From the NCBI GenBank assembly GCA_050084515.1, contig CM114275.1, positions 6,758,001-6,822,000 of the forward strand: DNA of 64,000 bases, in the 5' to 3' direction. The notes beneath the pieces were generated by a model. It was given only the letters and a program-made list of their open reading frames with translations, was not told where the DNA came from and searched no databases. Shown piece after piece: positions 26,767 to 39,611 of this stretch (position 1 is the stretch's first letter; each line of letters begins with the position of its first letter). Position numbers and translations under genes: made by a program. The stretch is from Blasia pusilla. Its lineage: Eukaryota > Marchantiophyta > Marchantiopsida > Blasiales.

Positions 26767-26919
26767 TGCAGCTGCCTCAACCTAGGTTGCACTACACATG
26801 AATCCCATACTGGCGAGATCCTCACCCGAGTCAGGGTAAGAGGTAGAAGCTGGAGTCACACTAGCTGCTCGCAGCTCCGTGCCTTCCCTAAGCTGCATCA
26901 TCGTCATGGCAGCAATCCT

Positions 26920-28281
26920 CTACTCCAATTGATCGATGCGTGAGAGAAGTGCCGGCTCTGGTGCTCCTGCTCCATCTCCTCTGGCTGGTGGTGATCCTCT
27001 ACCACCACGTCTAGGAAGAACTCCCCGACCTCCTCCAGGACAACCACCCCGAGGCCCTCGGCCTACCTCTGGACGTACCCCTCGGCAAAGGTCAAAACAT
27101 CTATCCCTAGTGTGACCATATCCATGGCAATGGTCACACTGGTGCTGTGGTGGGGCCATCCTCTGTGGCTCCTGAGCAATCGGAGGCGCTGGTGGTCCTC
27201 TCCCATCTTTGGGCGATCTCTCGCCTATGGGCCTCTCCACACGCCCAACAAGACCACATCGGTCCTGCTGGGCAACATATGTAGGTGCGGTCGTTGCCTC
27301 ATAGGCTCACGGTACCCGCCTGCTCTCTAGGCACACCGCCCGCTCCGTGGTATCGGTGCTCATTGTGGCACTGTGGGGTCACCATCGCCGGGACCCGTCG
27401 ACTCTCGAGAAAATCCAGCGGTCATTAATCGCCTCACTCATGTTGAGCTCAATACGCTCAGACAATTCAAAGACCACCTTCAATGTGGGTTTCGCTGTGT
27501 GAATCAACACCGCATCTCGGACTCTCCTCCGTAGTTCTCGGTCCAGAACCCCGTACCAATACTGGACTAACTGCGCCTCAGTCACTCCAAACGTAGCAAT
27601 GATCAGCCTCCTCATGCGTGTGAATGCCTCTCTCAGACTCTCACCCGATCGTCGCTGAAAATCCTATAGACTCTTCAGCTTGTCGGTGCGTACGCCTTGG
27701 TAGCTCTTCCCCAACTGTCGGAAGAACTCCACTGTGGGGCTGAAGCTGGGTGGCCCTCTACCACCAGAGGTCTCTGCCACATTGCCTATCTCACTGCCCT
27801 CCTCTCCATCTAGTCTTCGGGCTGATGGTGTGGGTCTCTCTCCTCTCACAATCCCATCATATGCCTCGCGACCACTAGTGGACACATACCCTGGAGCCCA
27901 ATACATCTTCCAAGCATCGATCTCTACTGAATATAGTGATCGAAACTCCATGTAGTCATCCATCGGGGGACCCTCTAAGTGCTGGAACAACCCCTTCCAT
28001 GCCATGAAATGGTTGAACCGTGTCGGGGTCTGTATCTCCTAGAAGTCGCACCATGTGTCAAACTCCTGGATAAAATCATCTAAGTCGATGGTGCCCATTG
28101 CACCCGAGAAATGACGCATGCCCCGATGGCCCATGTCGTCCATCTCTTGCCAAGTACTACTGTCTCTCTCGGTGATCTCGTCACAAGACCTAGTGTCCAG
28201 TGATGACAATCCAGTCACGGATGGATGTCGAGGGAGCTCCTCACTGGTAACCCCTCGGTATCTCACTCCACTCCGTGTCAC
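26920..28281 (-). pseudogene. Copy A: gag with CCHC zinc knuckle
   Basis: Gag forms the virus-like particle. The N-terminal part (28281-28039, GMRHFSGAMGTIDLDDFIQE and FDTWCDF) and the middle (28005-27664, WAPGYVSTSGREAYDGI and FRQLGKSYQGVRTDKLKSL) give way to the capsid-like 27615-27379 (TFGVTEAQLVQYWYGVLDRE). A knuckle CDHCHGYGHTRDRC at about 27130 has exact C-x2-C-x4-H-x4-C spacing and is followed by an Arg/Gly-rich tail. Frame changes separate the parts. Confidence 0.75.
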
Positions 28282-29282
28282 ACCACTACCACTGCTCGCA
28301 CTACCCCGTTCTTCCGAACCTTGGAAGAACGCCGTGATGACAAACCCTGTCTCACCCGCTCAAGCACTGAGACTCACCGAGAGTCTCCCACACGCCTCAC
28401 TAGCTCACCTATCCTAACATCAATCCCGTGATGACATACTCGGCCTCAAGCACGCTCAACACTCGGGCTCACCATGAGCCTCCCAACTGACTCACCTAAC
28501 CTAGCGACACTCTCTCGGGTCATACACGCAACCCCTACTCGGCAACCGCCATATATCCACCAACATGCTACACATGAAAAGAATCTACACTCGTCACCAT
28601 TACTGCACCCATCTAGCACCAGCTACTACCCGATACCCAGCACTCTCAATCACACACGACAAGTGCGGGAAAAGGGACTCGAATGGGTAACCTAATCACG
28701 CCCTCCAACCTGCTGCACCGTCAACATGCACTCCTCCACATGAGATGAAAATCTCCGCAACACAACACTCTTCTCGACCAGCACGTCGATCCTCCCGTCA
28801 GCAGATACTCCATCGTCAACTCTCCCCCCCTGCAAACTGTCGGTGTAACTCACCCACCTCGCCGACAGTCAGTTTGGTCTTCCAAAAATAATCTCCGTGC
28901 AAAATCTCACTCTGAAAATTTGCGTACAAGCCCGCTCAACCACATAGCTCTCCTAACTATGTTAGCCATTCCACCTCACACGACAAAACGTCACACACAC
29001 GTCTCCAGGGGCTCCGACCAAGGAAACTCGCTTGCCTACCTGCAAACAACGAATTCCCACCAGCCCCCTGACATCTTTCTCATGTAAAAATAAAGAGTAG
29101 TAAAAACGGCACACCCGGCCTAAAACTCCACTCTTCAATCTACATCGGCATATCAAGCCTCGTCCACCCTGTGCTATCAAGGAATCCGGACGCTAGCACC
29201 CTAGTCCTAGCTCACACACATACAAGGGAGGTGCTCCAACGGCCCAACATGAGAAAGATGGCTTAGGAAAGCCATCTTCCTC

Positions 29283-29445
29283 TCTTATATAGGGTTGGGA
29301 AGGGCCAAAAGGCTCTTTCCCTAAAAATAGCCCTTCCCTTGATAACCTGCGCGCACAAGTTACCAGGGGCGGATGACCTGGTCAACAAGTCACCCGGCTG
29401 TAGAAGACCTCAATATGAAAGTTGTCAGAAACAACGTTCCTGACA
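29283..29445 (-). promoter_or_regulatory. Copy A: LTR-like start with TATA box
   Basis: In element sense it begins TGTCAGGAACGTTG, a TG start, and about 155 bases on has CCTATATAAGAGAG, a canonical TATA box, as expected for the U3 region. The LTR end could not be placed because no 3' copy is available for comparison. Confidence 0.5.
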
Positions 29446-29678
29446 CAATGGACCTATCCTCAACCTCATCCAACACCGTGGGACAAAGTTACACTCAAGA
29501 TAGTCCGCTGGCTCCTACGCCCTATCCACGATAGATCTCGGCCTATCGGCTACTCAGATGTGACATCATCAATCAAAAGCAGACCCGTATTTCCTTGCCA
29601 AGAATCACCTATCATGAAATTTGAGATCCCCGAGGGATGTGTTGCAAAATGTATCTGGATTTGGAAGTGATAGTCGTC

Positions 29679-29850
<172 letters not shown>

Positions 29851-30159
29851 CCAAGCTTTTGATGTGTGCATTTTCTCCTTCTCTTGCTCTTATGAGGAGT
29901 GCTTCACATCATAGCAGACAATGAAATCTTGCGGCGAGCTCATATTGGCTTATAGTATTGTTTTTGGGGAGTGAGTTTGTGCTCGAGGTATATGGCTTGT
30001 GTGTTACAATGCCAAAGCTAACTACCCATTGAAGTACTTCTTACGGATTTAGAGGAACTCATTTTGGGATTTTTAAATTCCCCCATCGACGGGGAGATGA
30101 AATAAGCAGAAGATTTTATGAAAATGTCCGAATTCTTGTCAGTGGAATGCACTCTTCCA

Positions 30160-30270
30160 GGAATTCCTCCTGATCAGCAAAGGTCAATCTTTGCAGGGAA
30201 ACAACTTGAGGATGGGTGGACCCTTACATACTACAACATCCAGAAGGGTAAACACTCTCTCGGAGCTTGA
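30160..30270 (+). pseudogene. Ubiquitin fragment
   Basis: The frame reads [20 protein letters not shown], then [10 protein letters not shown], which is ubiquitin from Gly35 to about residue 65 with substitutions at conserved sites (L43S, R54W, D58Y, S57T among them). The sequence left of 30160 does not continue ubiquitin residues 1-34, and a stop follows at 30268. The junction reads CCAG/GA, so it may be a stranded exon-like piece or a captured fragment. The family is nearly invariant, so the changes indicate no function. Confidence 0.85.
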
Positions 30271-32599
30271 AGCACTCGGTTTAGTGTGAATGGTTGTCAT
30301 TCTTTCCTTGCTTGCTTTTGTTGCCTTGTAGTAAAGGCTACTCATATCGTAGTCTAGAGTCAACTCTTCACTTAGTTCTATGTCTTTGGGGAGCCATCAT
30401 CGAGCCTTTGCTCATAGCTTGAGCCACAAAGTACAACTAGGAGAAGATGATCTGCTGCAAGTACGTTACACGACATTTTTTTCCATCAGCATCTTGGGAA
30501 ATTCCGTGTGTCAGATGAGCACCGTTGTAATTAGTCTTGTGATGATTTCAATTGCTCAGGGATGTTTAGAGGATGAAATGACCAGCTTGGTAGTGGCGTG
30601 CATTCAAATTTTTCATCCCATTGTTGGTCATGCTTGAATTGTGAAGACGTCCTCATTTAAAACAGAATCCTGCCGGATTTGGCCAAATACCTAGGAGGAG
30701 ATTGAGTGTAGTGTGCAAGTAGTTGTCATGATTGGGATCAAAAAAATAATTTTCAATGTGTGGCATCACTAGAATCACAAACTATGATTGGTGAGACTGC
30801 TCATTGAGTAGTGTCTGCTTTAGCCATGCAACCATAGACTAGTTGCAGCGAATAGGTTATGATAGAGTAAGGCATGTGGGCAAGGAGAGTCTGTCATATA
30901 GTGCGAGTGATGATCTAAACATACAAAGCATCAACCGAGAACCCCATCGACTCTACTAGAGAGAAGGTACATTCATTAGGTAGTGCCTATCATATCCTTA
31001 GGACTGTCCAACAACACCGTCCAAGAAATCTTTGGCACTAGTTGGACGGTGCTCAAGACTAGGATTAGTGTAGAGAGAGAAAGAAGTGAAGAAGGTACCA
31101 TATTACAGGAGTGAGTTACTCTCATGTAGTGTGAACGGAAAGAGACTCTTATCATCAAGAAGTGCATAATGTAGCCTAGCGACCATAGACCCTGCGTCCA
31201 GAGAGAGCAAGAAATTCACCTATGCTTGTCGTTTCTTGTGACCAAATCATGAATTTAAATGGTTCATTCGCACCAGTAGGTGTACCAAGTTCTTGCTCTT
31301 GCGGCGGCAGTGTTGTTGGAATCATAAAAATGCAATTGGTATGAGGGTAGAGCTTGACTCCTAAACTAGACTTGCCTCCTTGCCCCAATGTCACTCCATA
31401 GTTGGATCGGAGATACCTTTTTCTCCGAGCTTCCTTCAGCTTCGAATGTTGTCACCCAATGTTATCACCATCCACCGATTTTCTATCCTTAATTTTTCAT
31501 AGGATAATTATGCCTTCAACAAGTGGAGCAGGTTGTGGTCAAACTTCAAGAGTTGGTGTCAGGGATTGTCCTTATTACTGACAGTTAAGTGTGGGATCTG
31601 GAAGGAGAGTAGTGGAGATTGTGGTGTTTTTTAAGGAGTGTGTATTAAAGGTGGTGTTTCTTTTTCCCTTCGTGCTCTTCATATACTCGAGAGTGGTAAC
31701 CTAGGAGGACAAAGCAAAAGAAGTGAAATGAGTTGGAAAGAAGAGTTTCTTCCACCACTTATCCTGCCCTTGATGTGCGAGAAGTTGGAAGGGTTTTTGA
31801 AAGTCTCCATGTCTTCCTGCACCAAATAGCAAATGTAATCAAATGTGGATCTCGACACTGTGAATAGAGCTTGTCACTTCTGAGGATCCTCATCGTCAGA
31901 AGTGGCAAGCATTTCTTGCATTGAATCTTTTGATTATAGGTTTTCATATATCAGAGAATCAATGTGGGAGCGTGACCGGAATGAGTATACTCATAGTTGA
32001 GTATAATGAGTATACTTATAGTTGAGTATAATTTGTAGCATTGGATTTCCATGTCTAAATATATAAGTGAGTTCTGATTGCTGGTTTCTTTGTTATGATA
32101 GGATGGAGGACCATGCCTACCCCCTTCATATCCAGTAGTTGGAGAAGGTTCTGATTCAACATTTTGTGATGGGTCATCAAGATTTTTTGGGACGAGTGTA
32201 CATTCGCAACAAAGTGACTCTCAGTCTTTCACGACCCCTAGTATCTCCAAATCCATAATAAGTTGTAAGATAGATGTCTTGGTTCATTCTAAACCCAACT
32301 TCTATTGTTGACATTTACTGCGTGTCTCTTTTCTGGACATTCTTACTAGTGCATTTTCCATATCCCAATGTTATGTTAGCATTTTCTCAATGTTTCAGAT
32401 TAGACTTATTCATGCTACAGAATAATTTATTATAGCTCACTCTTAGTTATTGTAAGACTAGCTTTTTAGTGGGACAACTCCTATCTTCTAAATCTTTAAA
32501 AAAAACTTTCATTACCATGGAGACATAGCATAAAAAACTCTTTTTGACACTATAGCTCAAAACACCATTTACAAGAATCATCTAAAGCGACCTTATTCA
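30271..32599. other. Intergenic, no gene recognised
   Basis: There are short frames only. A small tandem of GTATACTCATAGTTGAGTAT-like units lies near 31985-32030. Nothing else is supported. Confidence 0.5.
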
Positions 32600-33434
32600 T
32601 TTAAATGGAGCAACTCCATCAATATGACTCGTCCATATTTTATGACTAATATAAATCAATCATTTAAGTAATGCAAACTCATCATTATGACTCGATGATA
32701 TTTTATGACTCGTATATGCAGTCATTTATCCATATCAAACTCATCAATATGACTTGGTCATACTCTATGACTCATCCACATTTAGTCATTTAGACAAACT
32801 AGAGTGATCACTATGATTCAATATAAACTTATGACTCAATAATCTCCAATCATGAAGACAAATTAAGGTGATCAATATTACTCAGTATAAATTTATGACT
32901 CAATAATCTCAAGTCATTTAGAAAAATTAAGCTGATCAATATGATTCAGTAGAATCTTTTGATTCAATAATCCCAAGTAATTTTGACAATTGAAATTGGT
33001 CAACCTGACTCAACTATATGGTATGACTCAGTCATATCTAGTTATTTAACCAAGTCACAATGATCAATATGACTGAGTCGTGCTTCATGACTCAGTCATA
33101 TAGACAAGTCAATTGATGAATATGACTTAGTCATAAAGCTTCATAACTATGTGTCCGTACATGCCTCGTTCACTTTATGTAGCTGCCACGTCATATGTTG
33201 ACATGGAAATCATACTATATGACTATGTTTTCACACGTGCAAAGGCTTGATGACATGTCAGTCATATAAAAAAATGACTCCATGGGTCATCTCTAAATGA
33301 TTCTAGTCATGGCATGGTACATGACTAGGCTTTAGTGACTCCATGAGTCACTAGTCATGGCTATTCATTTATGGTTATATATGACTAAAATGAGTCATAT
33401 GAACCAGTTATTAAAACCATGATTTTTTCTAGTG
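32600..33434. mobile_element. End of a CACTA-like element with subterminal TGACTCA/ATGACT repeats
   Basis: Motifs of the form ATGACTC, TGACTCA and GTCAT recur some dozens of times in both orientations from about 32620 to 33410, and the block ends in ATTTTTTCTAGTG at 33434, the complement of a CACTAGAAAAAAT terminus. CACTA elements carry such subterminal arrays as transposase-binding sites. A matching left end with CACTAGAAAA was not found, so the element is incomplete or diverged. It carries no coding sequence I can recognise. Confidence 0.55.
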
Positions 33435-34449
33435 AAATTTTGTGGTTTAAATCACTCCCAATTTAATTTGAACTATTAATTTTATGTTATGAATAGCACT
33501 CGCATCATGAGGAGATGAGGAAACTTTTCAAAAGTAGGATGATTTCACATAAATAAGAGGGTTTGGAATATTTTGAATTATATAATGGAATAATCACATT
33601 GACTTGTTTATATTATGATGCATGAACTTATGCAAGTCTAATCAGTGAAGATGAAACAATAAATTTTGAATGTTTCTTATGATGTTATTAACTATTAAAG
33701 GTGGGGAAGGCGGGGAGAGTCCCGTTATCGTTCTTATAGTCAAGCGATAGTAGATAGTGTGCCTTGATAGAGTCTATTAGGGAGGTTATGTGTGTTACTT
33801 GTGTGTAGATGGGTATGGAGAGGCTATGAGTGACGTAATGGCCTTCCTTGGATTTCTCCAAAGGGTAACATGGGTGCACATGTATCGCTTTGGGGGCTTT
33901 CTTGGGACCTTGTTGGAAATTTTTTGGAGTTTCTTGATTAGGTAGGAACTTGGGATGACCTATGTGCACAAGTCATCTTCTTGGAGCTCTATAGGCCTTA
34001 AGAGAGTTATATCCTAAGGGGAGGCTTGAAAGGCTTAAGTGAAATGGACATGGAAAAGAAGAGTTTACCCTTGGCCCGCACAAGCTTGGGATGTGGGAAT
34101 AGATGCGGGCTTAGATTAAGGGAGGTGGGCAAGAATCGGCCTATACGTAGCCTGCACTTGCATGCATTGGCCGGAAAACTTGTGCGGGCTAGAAAACGGG
34201 AAATGGGTTCTTTTGGGAGAAAGTGAGAATCTCCATGTCTGTCCGTTTGAGGGACGAACTGATATGGATATAGCAAACCTTGATGTCTTTGGACTTACGT
34301 ATGTTTAACTGAACTTATCTAGATGGGCCCCATCTCCCCCTTCTTGCTAATTCCTCCCATTTGCCTTTATGATCCGCACTTTCTCGTTTCTTCCTTCTTC
34401 CACCTCCACTCTTCCGCTCCTTATTTCTCCGCCTACCTAGATTGCCTTT
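33435..34449. other. Intergenic, no gene recognised
   Basis: It is AT-rich to about 33690, then more balanced. No family resemblance was seen on either strand. Confidence 0.4.
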
Positions 34450-35230
34450 GATTAGATTATAGGATAGTTGGGAGAGGTGGAGGATGACATGTTGAGGCCT
34501 CGTGTAACTTGAGAGAGTAGGTTTTCCCTTAATTTGTTTTGGCTCATTTGGAGCTATATATGGAAACTTACTATTTTGAGTAAGTTTTAAAATTAAGAAT
34601 AGAGTTTAGTTTCCACTTTGGGAAAATAAATCCTAAAACAAGTCAAGAGCCAAAGAGATGACTTGCAATGCAAGCATATTTTACCATTGAGAGAGTTTGG
34701 GAGAGTGAAGGGGGTATACCCAAAGAGAGGGAGGTGTGGAACTCATTCTCTCTTTGTGCAACCTCTTGGCATGAAGCGGCAGAGGTATGGTCCTCTTTGC
34801 CTTGTGAGTAATCCATGCCTCTCATGAGGAGAGTGGTTTTGGTTTGACATGGGAGAGGGATGGATTTTGTGAGAGAGGTTTGAGTACTTGTGATTTACAA
34901 AGAGAGAATGAGAGATAGAGAGCACTAGAATGTGGAAGCTTTCTGGTGTCTAATTGTTTTTGCATATTCGGGATCGTGTTCCCTATTTAGTGGCTCATGG
35001 GAGTGATAACGGGAGCAAGAGCCACTCATTTGTGGTGTTTTTTATTCAGATTTTCATACAAGAGAGTGGCACGGGGAATTAAGCACTACTAGCTTTTGGA
35101 TAGAATTTGAGTATGGGGGTGGTGTTCCCCATTCTAGGGCTCTAGGTAGAACCCTTTAGCTTGCTGGATTTATGTTATATAGGTTTGATTTTTTTGTGGG
35201 AGAAATGAAGACAGAAGCATTTCCAAGTTT
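34450..35230 (+). mobile_element. Gypsy-family 5' end fragment D (block A plus leader)
   Basis: From GATTATAGGATAG onward the sequence follows block A of copies G1 and B (GAGCTATATATGGAAACTTA, CATTCTCTCTTTGT, TGCCTTGTGAGTAATCCA). It then passes into the same leader that follows block A at the 5' end of copy B (TTGTTTTTGCA, CATGGGAGTG and GTGGGAGAAAT). It carries no block B and no gag. This is a second, independent example of a 5' end that starts with block A. Confidence 0.7.
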
Positions 35231-38200
35231 TCCATAGGAGTTGAGGCTGCAAATTACATGACAGTCACCGCTAATTTCAAATGGATGGTTGGGATGAAAA
35301 AGCTAATTAACAAAGTCATAGATTGGGAAGTCAAGAATGATATTAAAAATGGTGCATAAAAAATACAATCATCTCATCACCAATTGCTAAGAATTAGCCG
35401 GTAGAGGGATGGTCGTTCAACAATGACAAGTAATCTTTGGATTGATAGGGAGTGATTTTTCTTCCCACTTTGCTATGTCTAGTGATTGGTAGCCCCTCGA
35501 CAAAGATTGGATAGCCGACCGCTCAATTTCCACAACGTGCCACCGATTGCCGATCTTTACCCCCTCCTTTCCCACACTTTGCGTCTAGGGCATACCCTAA
35601 CGTGGTATGATGTGGCATCTTCAAAGGTTGATAAGTCCATCATAGAAGCCAACATAGTGACCATGTAATCTTGCATGTAATCCTTCCCATATGCAAGGTA
35701 ATCCAAGTAAGAGTCATTCATTTTTCTCAAGGGTCATTTCTCAATTATGACTAAGTAGTGATTTATGTATGTGACTAAATATGCTCTCCATAAGTATCTA
35801 TATGAGTAAAAAAATTTATAAAAGTATTGGCCATGTCTCAAAGAGTCATTGCTATGGCCATTGAGTCATGCAAAGTTTACAAGTCATTAGGTCTTCAGTC
35901 ATAAAGAGAGTGTTTCCTTCTAATGGATTGCAATATAATGATGGTTGTTGCTGCTAGGTGCATGCAAGATTATAGTTTAAAATTTATGGCAGAACTTTCA
36001 GATGTTTTGTTATAGAAGATTATGGTGATATTGCTATTTTTCTTGTTGGTTATTCCATTTGGTGTAGTGTATTGATCAAAGTGCTTATTATTGGACTTTA
36101 AAGCATAACCTTTGATGTTGGGTAGGGTTGCAATCTTGGGGATTGAGATTTCAGAAGTCCAAATTGGGGCGGTGTCTATTTTAGATGCACACAAAAATTG
36201 GTAGTTCAAAAGCGGCAGAGTTCATGATGGCGTAGGAGTTGGTGATGAGGGTATAATCAAAGCATCCTACAAATAGTTTAATGGTGGGAACATGAGTGGT
36301 GATGACTGCAACCGAGTTGAATGATGTGTTGGTTGGTGATGTGGTGTGGTGTGGTGTACGTTGTATCCAATGGGGTTCACATTGGATCATTCAGAGGAGT
36401 AGACCTCCTATTGGCCAAATTGGTAGTCAAGTGGTGGCTTTCTCAACCGTTTGTAATTGTGTATGATTGGCATTGCTAAAGGTGAGCAACATGGCATGAT
36501 GGTGACTATTATAGCATAGGCTTTGATGGTGTGTAATATTTATTACATATGGATGGACAAGCCTATGGCACGTAGATGATGTGTTGATTGGTGAGGATGA
36601 TGTTGCACAAGTGACATCTCTTGGTGTGATACCATATGTGGATCGGGTGCCAATAAATCATAACAATGTGAGGAGTAGTGATAGATTACCAAGCCTAGAG
36701 TGAATTCTTTATGGAGAGGTGTGATGGGGAATGTGATGGGGCTATTGACATTGGCACCCTTTAATGTGTGGGAGTGGGTATTCAAAAGATTGATACAAGC
36801 ATGGTGGCGTTGTTGTCATGAACGACAAAAGTGTTATGGTTGGTTGGTGTGGATGGAGATGAGATGTTGGGGTTGGATTCATATCGATGTTGTGGTCTGG
36901 TTTTGAGAAATCTCTTGATTTTAGCACTGCAAAGATGTATGTTACTTTTGATTTGGTGCTTGACTATCTACGATTAAAGGGACTTAAACCAACTACCAAC
37001 CATATGGGGGGGTGATTGTGTAACCTCTTTATGTGATGGCGTACATATAGATGTGATATGTCTGTGATGTATGTTATGTTGATGTTATGTTAGTGTATGC
37101 CAATAAGTACATCATAACAATGTATATTGTGGACTATGCATAAGTGCATCACAGATGGAATGAAGTTAGAGCATCTCTACTCTATTTTTGTGGATGCTCC
37201 TTCCTATTCTTGGGGATTCTAAAATCATCTCCCTTTACCTATGAAGTATGACTCATTATTAAAGGGGTATGGTAAATTTTTCAAGAAGCCACAAAAATCA
37301 ATTTATAGTGTTCGATTGAAGCTCTGCCAAAAAATTTAAATGATCTCCCGACATGAAGGAGCGACGAATGCCATGATGTACTTATACCATTACAAATTGA
37401 ACAAAGAATTATTTTTGTTCATAAAATCAGAGTTAAGCTTGTTCTTCTTCCTTTCTAATTAGAAGGAACAAGTTACGAGAACAACTCTCTTCCTTTCTGA
37501 AATTGAAGTTTTTCCAAATTATTAGAAAAGTAATGATGGGGACAAGATGATCCAAGGTGTAGTTTGTTCTTTCTTTACCCAAAGTGAGGAAAAAGTGGCA
37601 TATTTTAAGGAAACGGAATTGGAGATTTACAAAGGAATGTGAGCACTTGAAGGGGGTAGATGTTTTTTCAAATTCAAGGGGGAAGGATATTTTGTAGTTA
37701 TGTATGGGATATGCATACCAACTATGCATTGTCCTATTATGTTCATACATGTCCTATTATGAATAAATTTAATTAATATATTAAATAATATAATTATCAC
37801 TTATTTTAGAAATGAAATATCTATTATCTGCAAATTTGTGGTCGTTAGGGTTGAACATGTACCTCTTGCATGTAATGTTGGAGTTATGCATGGTCTTGCA
37901 TAAATTTGGGAAAGAGCTCTCATACTTGGATTTCAACCATAGGAAATTTTCCATTAACATGCGGGTAGAAATCTTTATGTTACGTACATCTGAGTGTGGC
38001 CAATTTTTTGTAAGTTTTTCCGAATAGGGTATGTCTATATTTCATTGCCATTTGACACCATTCCACCCATATAATCCTTCCATTCAATGTCAAGGTTGAA
38101 ACTTTGGTATAAGGCATGAAATAGTAGTTGATATTACAATTTTAAGAATCATTTATCATATGAAGATGACAAAGGTTGAAAGGTAACAATTAGGTTTTAA

Positions 38201-39611
38201 CTATTCTTAAAATTTACAATGATAAGAAATATTTTTTATATGTCTCTTCAGTAATTAAGAAACACTTAGTTCAAATCTATATTATTGTGGGAGAGTGCCT
38301 TCTTGATTGGCAAACACTTCTATGTTTGACACATGGCAACTCTGCAGTAAGAAAATGTTTCACATGTTTCTAGCATCAAGAAAAGAAATTTGAATTTGTG
38401 TGCAGCATCATTAATCTCTTCCCTTCACGGGTTTTCAAACACTTTTTTAAATCTCGTGCATCGCAAGGGCACCTTATTGGTTCAATTTAAAATTAAGTCA
38501 TTTTTTATATTTGAGTTTTTAATATATAAGTGAAAATGAAAATAATTATTACTTTTTGAGGAAAGGATGGGGAATATTTAATATCAAAATTTCTCCATAG
38601 AAGTAAGATATTATGTGAAACTATTGCATGTGTTATTCATGATCTTGAGTGCCACATGTTAAATTCTTAGTGTAATAGATATCTCTCCGTTTTTTAACAA
38701 TCTCACTCCTTCAAAAAATTCATGTGAAATTTTTTCTAAAATTATTTCAATTCTACAAATAGGAAGAGACACCTGTACATTCTATCGCAATAATTCAATA
38801 TTTCTCTTTGAATATTCTTCCATTGTGTAATCTTTCTTCTTTCAAATGTAGTTCCACGAATACTTAGTAATATACAAATTAGTGATCTATTTTAGTTCTA
38901 CTAAAGACAGTATAATAACTCACATATTCTTGTTGCAAAACACTTCGAAGTTCTTTAGAGGAAAATTTTCTCACATAATAATCCTTCCTCAAATAATTTT
39001 TAGGTGAAAAGGATTAGAATGAAAATTTTAGAATATATCCAGACTGAAACTCAATGTATTGAAGGGCATAAAAATTCCAACCACATCATCAAATAACTAA
39101 CACACATTTACTCGAGCCCCACATTAGTTTCCTAAAAATGAAAATGTAATTAAAAACACATTTATATTATTATGGGACAACATGTGTCTGATAAGTTTCC
39201 TAAAAATGAAAATGTAATTAAAAACACATTTATATTAGTATGGGACATATGACACGCGGAAAACAAGAAACTGGATTTCATACTCCACGCGGCAAGAAAA
39301 TCAGAGGGGCAGCAGGAAGTGATGAATGATTAGTCGCGTGCAATGCACTAGGTGTACACTAGTCATATAAATTATGACTTCATTTTTAGAAAAAAAAAAT
39401 AGCTTAAGGATTCCCTAGTTTGGATTCGTTTCCAGGCTGATGTCACTCCAGCGCCAGCTTAAGCGAGTAAATAATTTGTCCATCGTGTTCGAAAGTTATT
39501 GATTGGACAACCTTCTTGACTAAGAGTCGTGTAACACTTAGATTGAAGAAGTTCCTTAAAGTTTCTAGAAAGTTTTTTGGAAGCACCAGTGTACAAATGG
39601 AATCAAGTCCT
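35231..39611. other. Long intergenic stretch, AT-rich
   Basis: No gene was recognised. A further cluster of GTCAT/ATGACT motifs lies at 35715-35910 and may be another CACTA subterminal piece. A TGGTGTGG run lies near 36330-36360. From 37700 the sequence is strongly AT-rich, with a two-unit direct repeat at 39126-39247. Confidence 0.5.
39126..39247. repeat. Two-unit direct repeat, 54 bp per unit
   Basis: 39126-39179 and 39194-39247 both run from AGTTTCCTAAAAATG to ATGGGACA and are nearly identical, separated by 14 bases. They are recent compared with other repeats in the window. Confidence 0.9.

Larger units (their letters stand above)
25365..29445 (-). mobile_element. Ty3/gypsy copy A: 5' LTR-like region, gag, protease, start of methyltransferase
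   Basis: On the minus strand the element starts at TGTCAGGAACG (29445), has a TATA box complementing 29283-29292, a long leader, gag (28281-26920), protease (26766-25870) and the first motif of the methyltransferase (about 25440-25366). There it is cut by the LINE palindrome, and the downstream half is not found left of 20121. The leader and gag match copy C over long stretches, but the LTR-like start differs from block A of copies B and D. Confidence 0.8.

Noticed and set aside
30768-30790. CACTAGAATCACAAACTATG as the left end matching the 33434 CACTA terminus
   Set aside because: Agreement with the right terminus stops after CACTAGAA, and there is no array of ATGACT motifs next to it.
32600-33434. 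CRISPR-like array from the recurring ATGACT motif
   Set aside because: Units are short, in both orientations, with irregular spacing, and the context is a plant nuclear genome.
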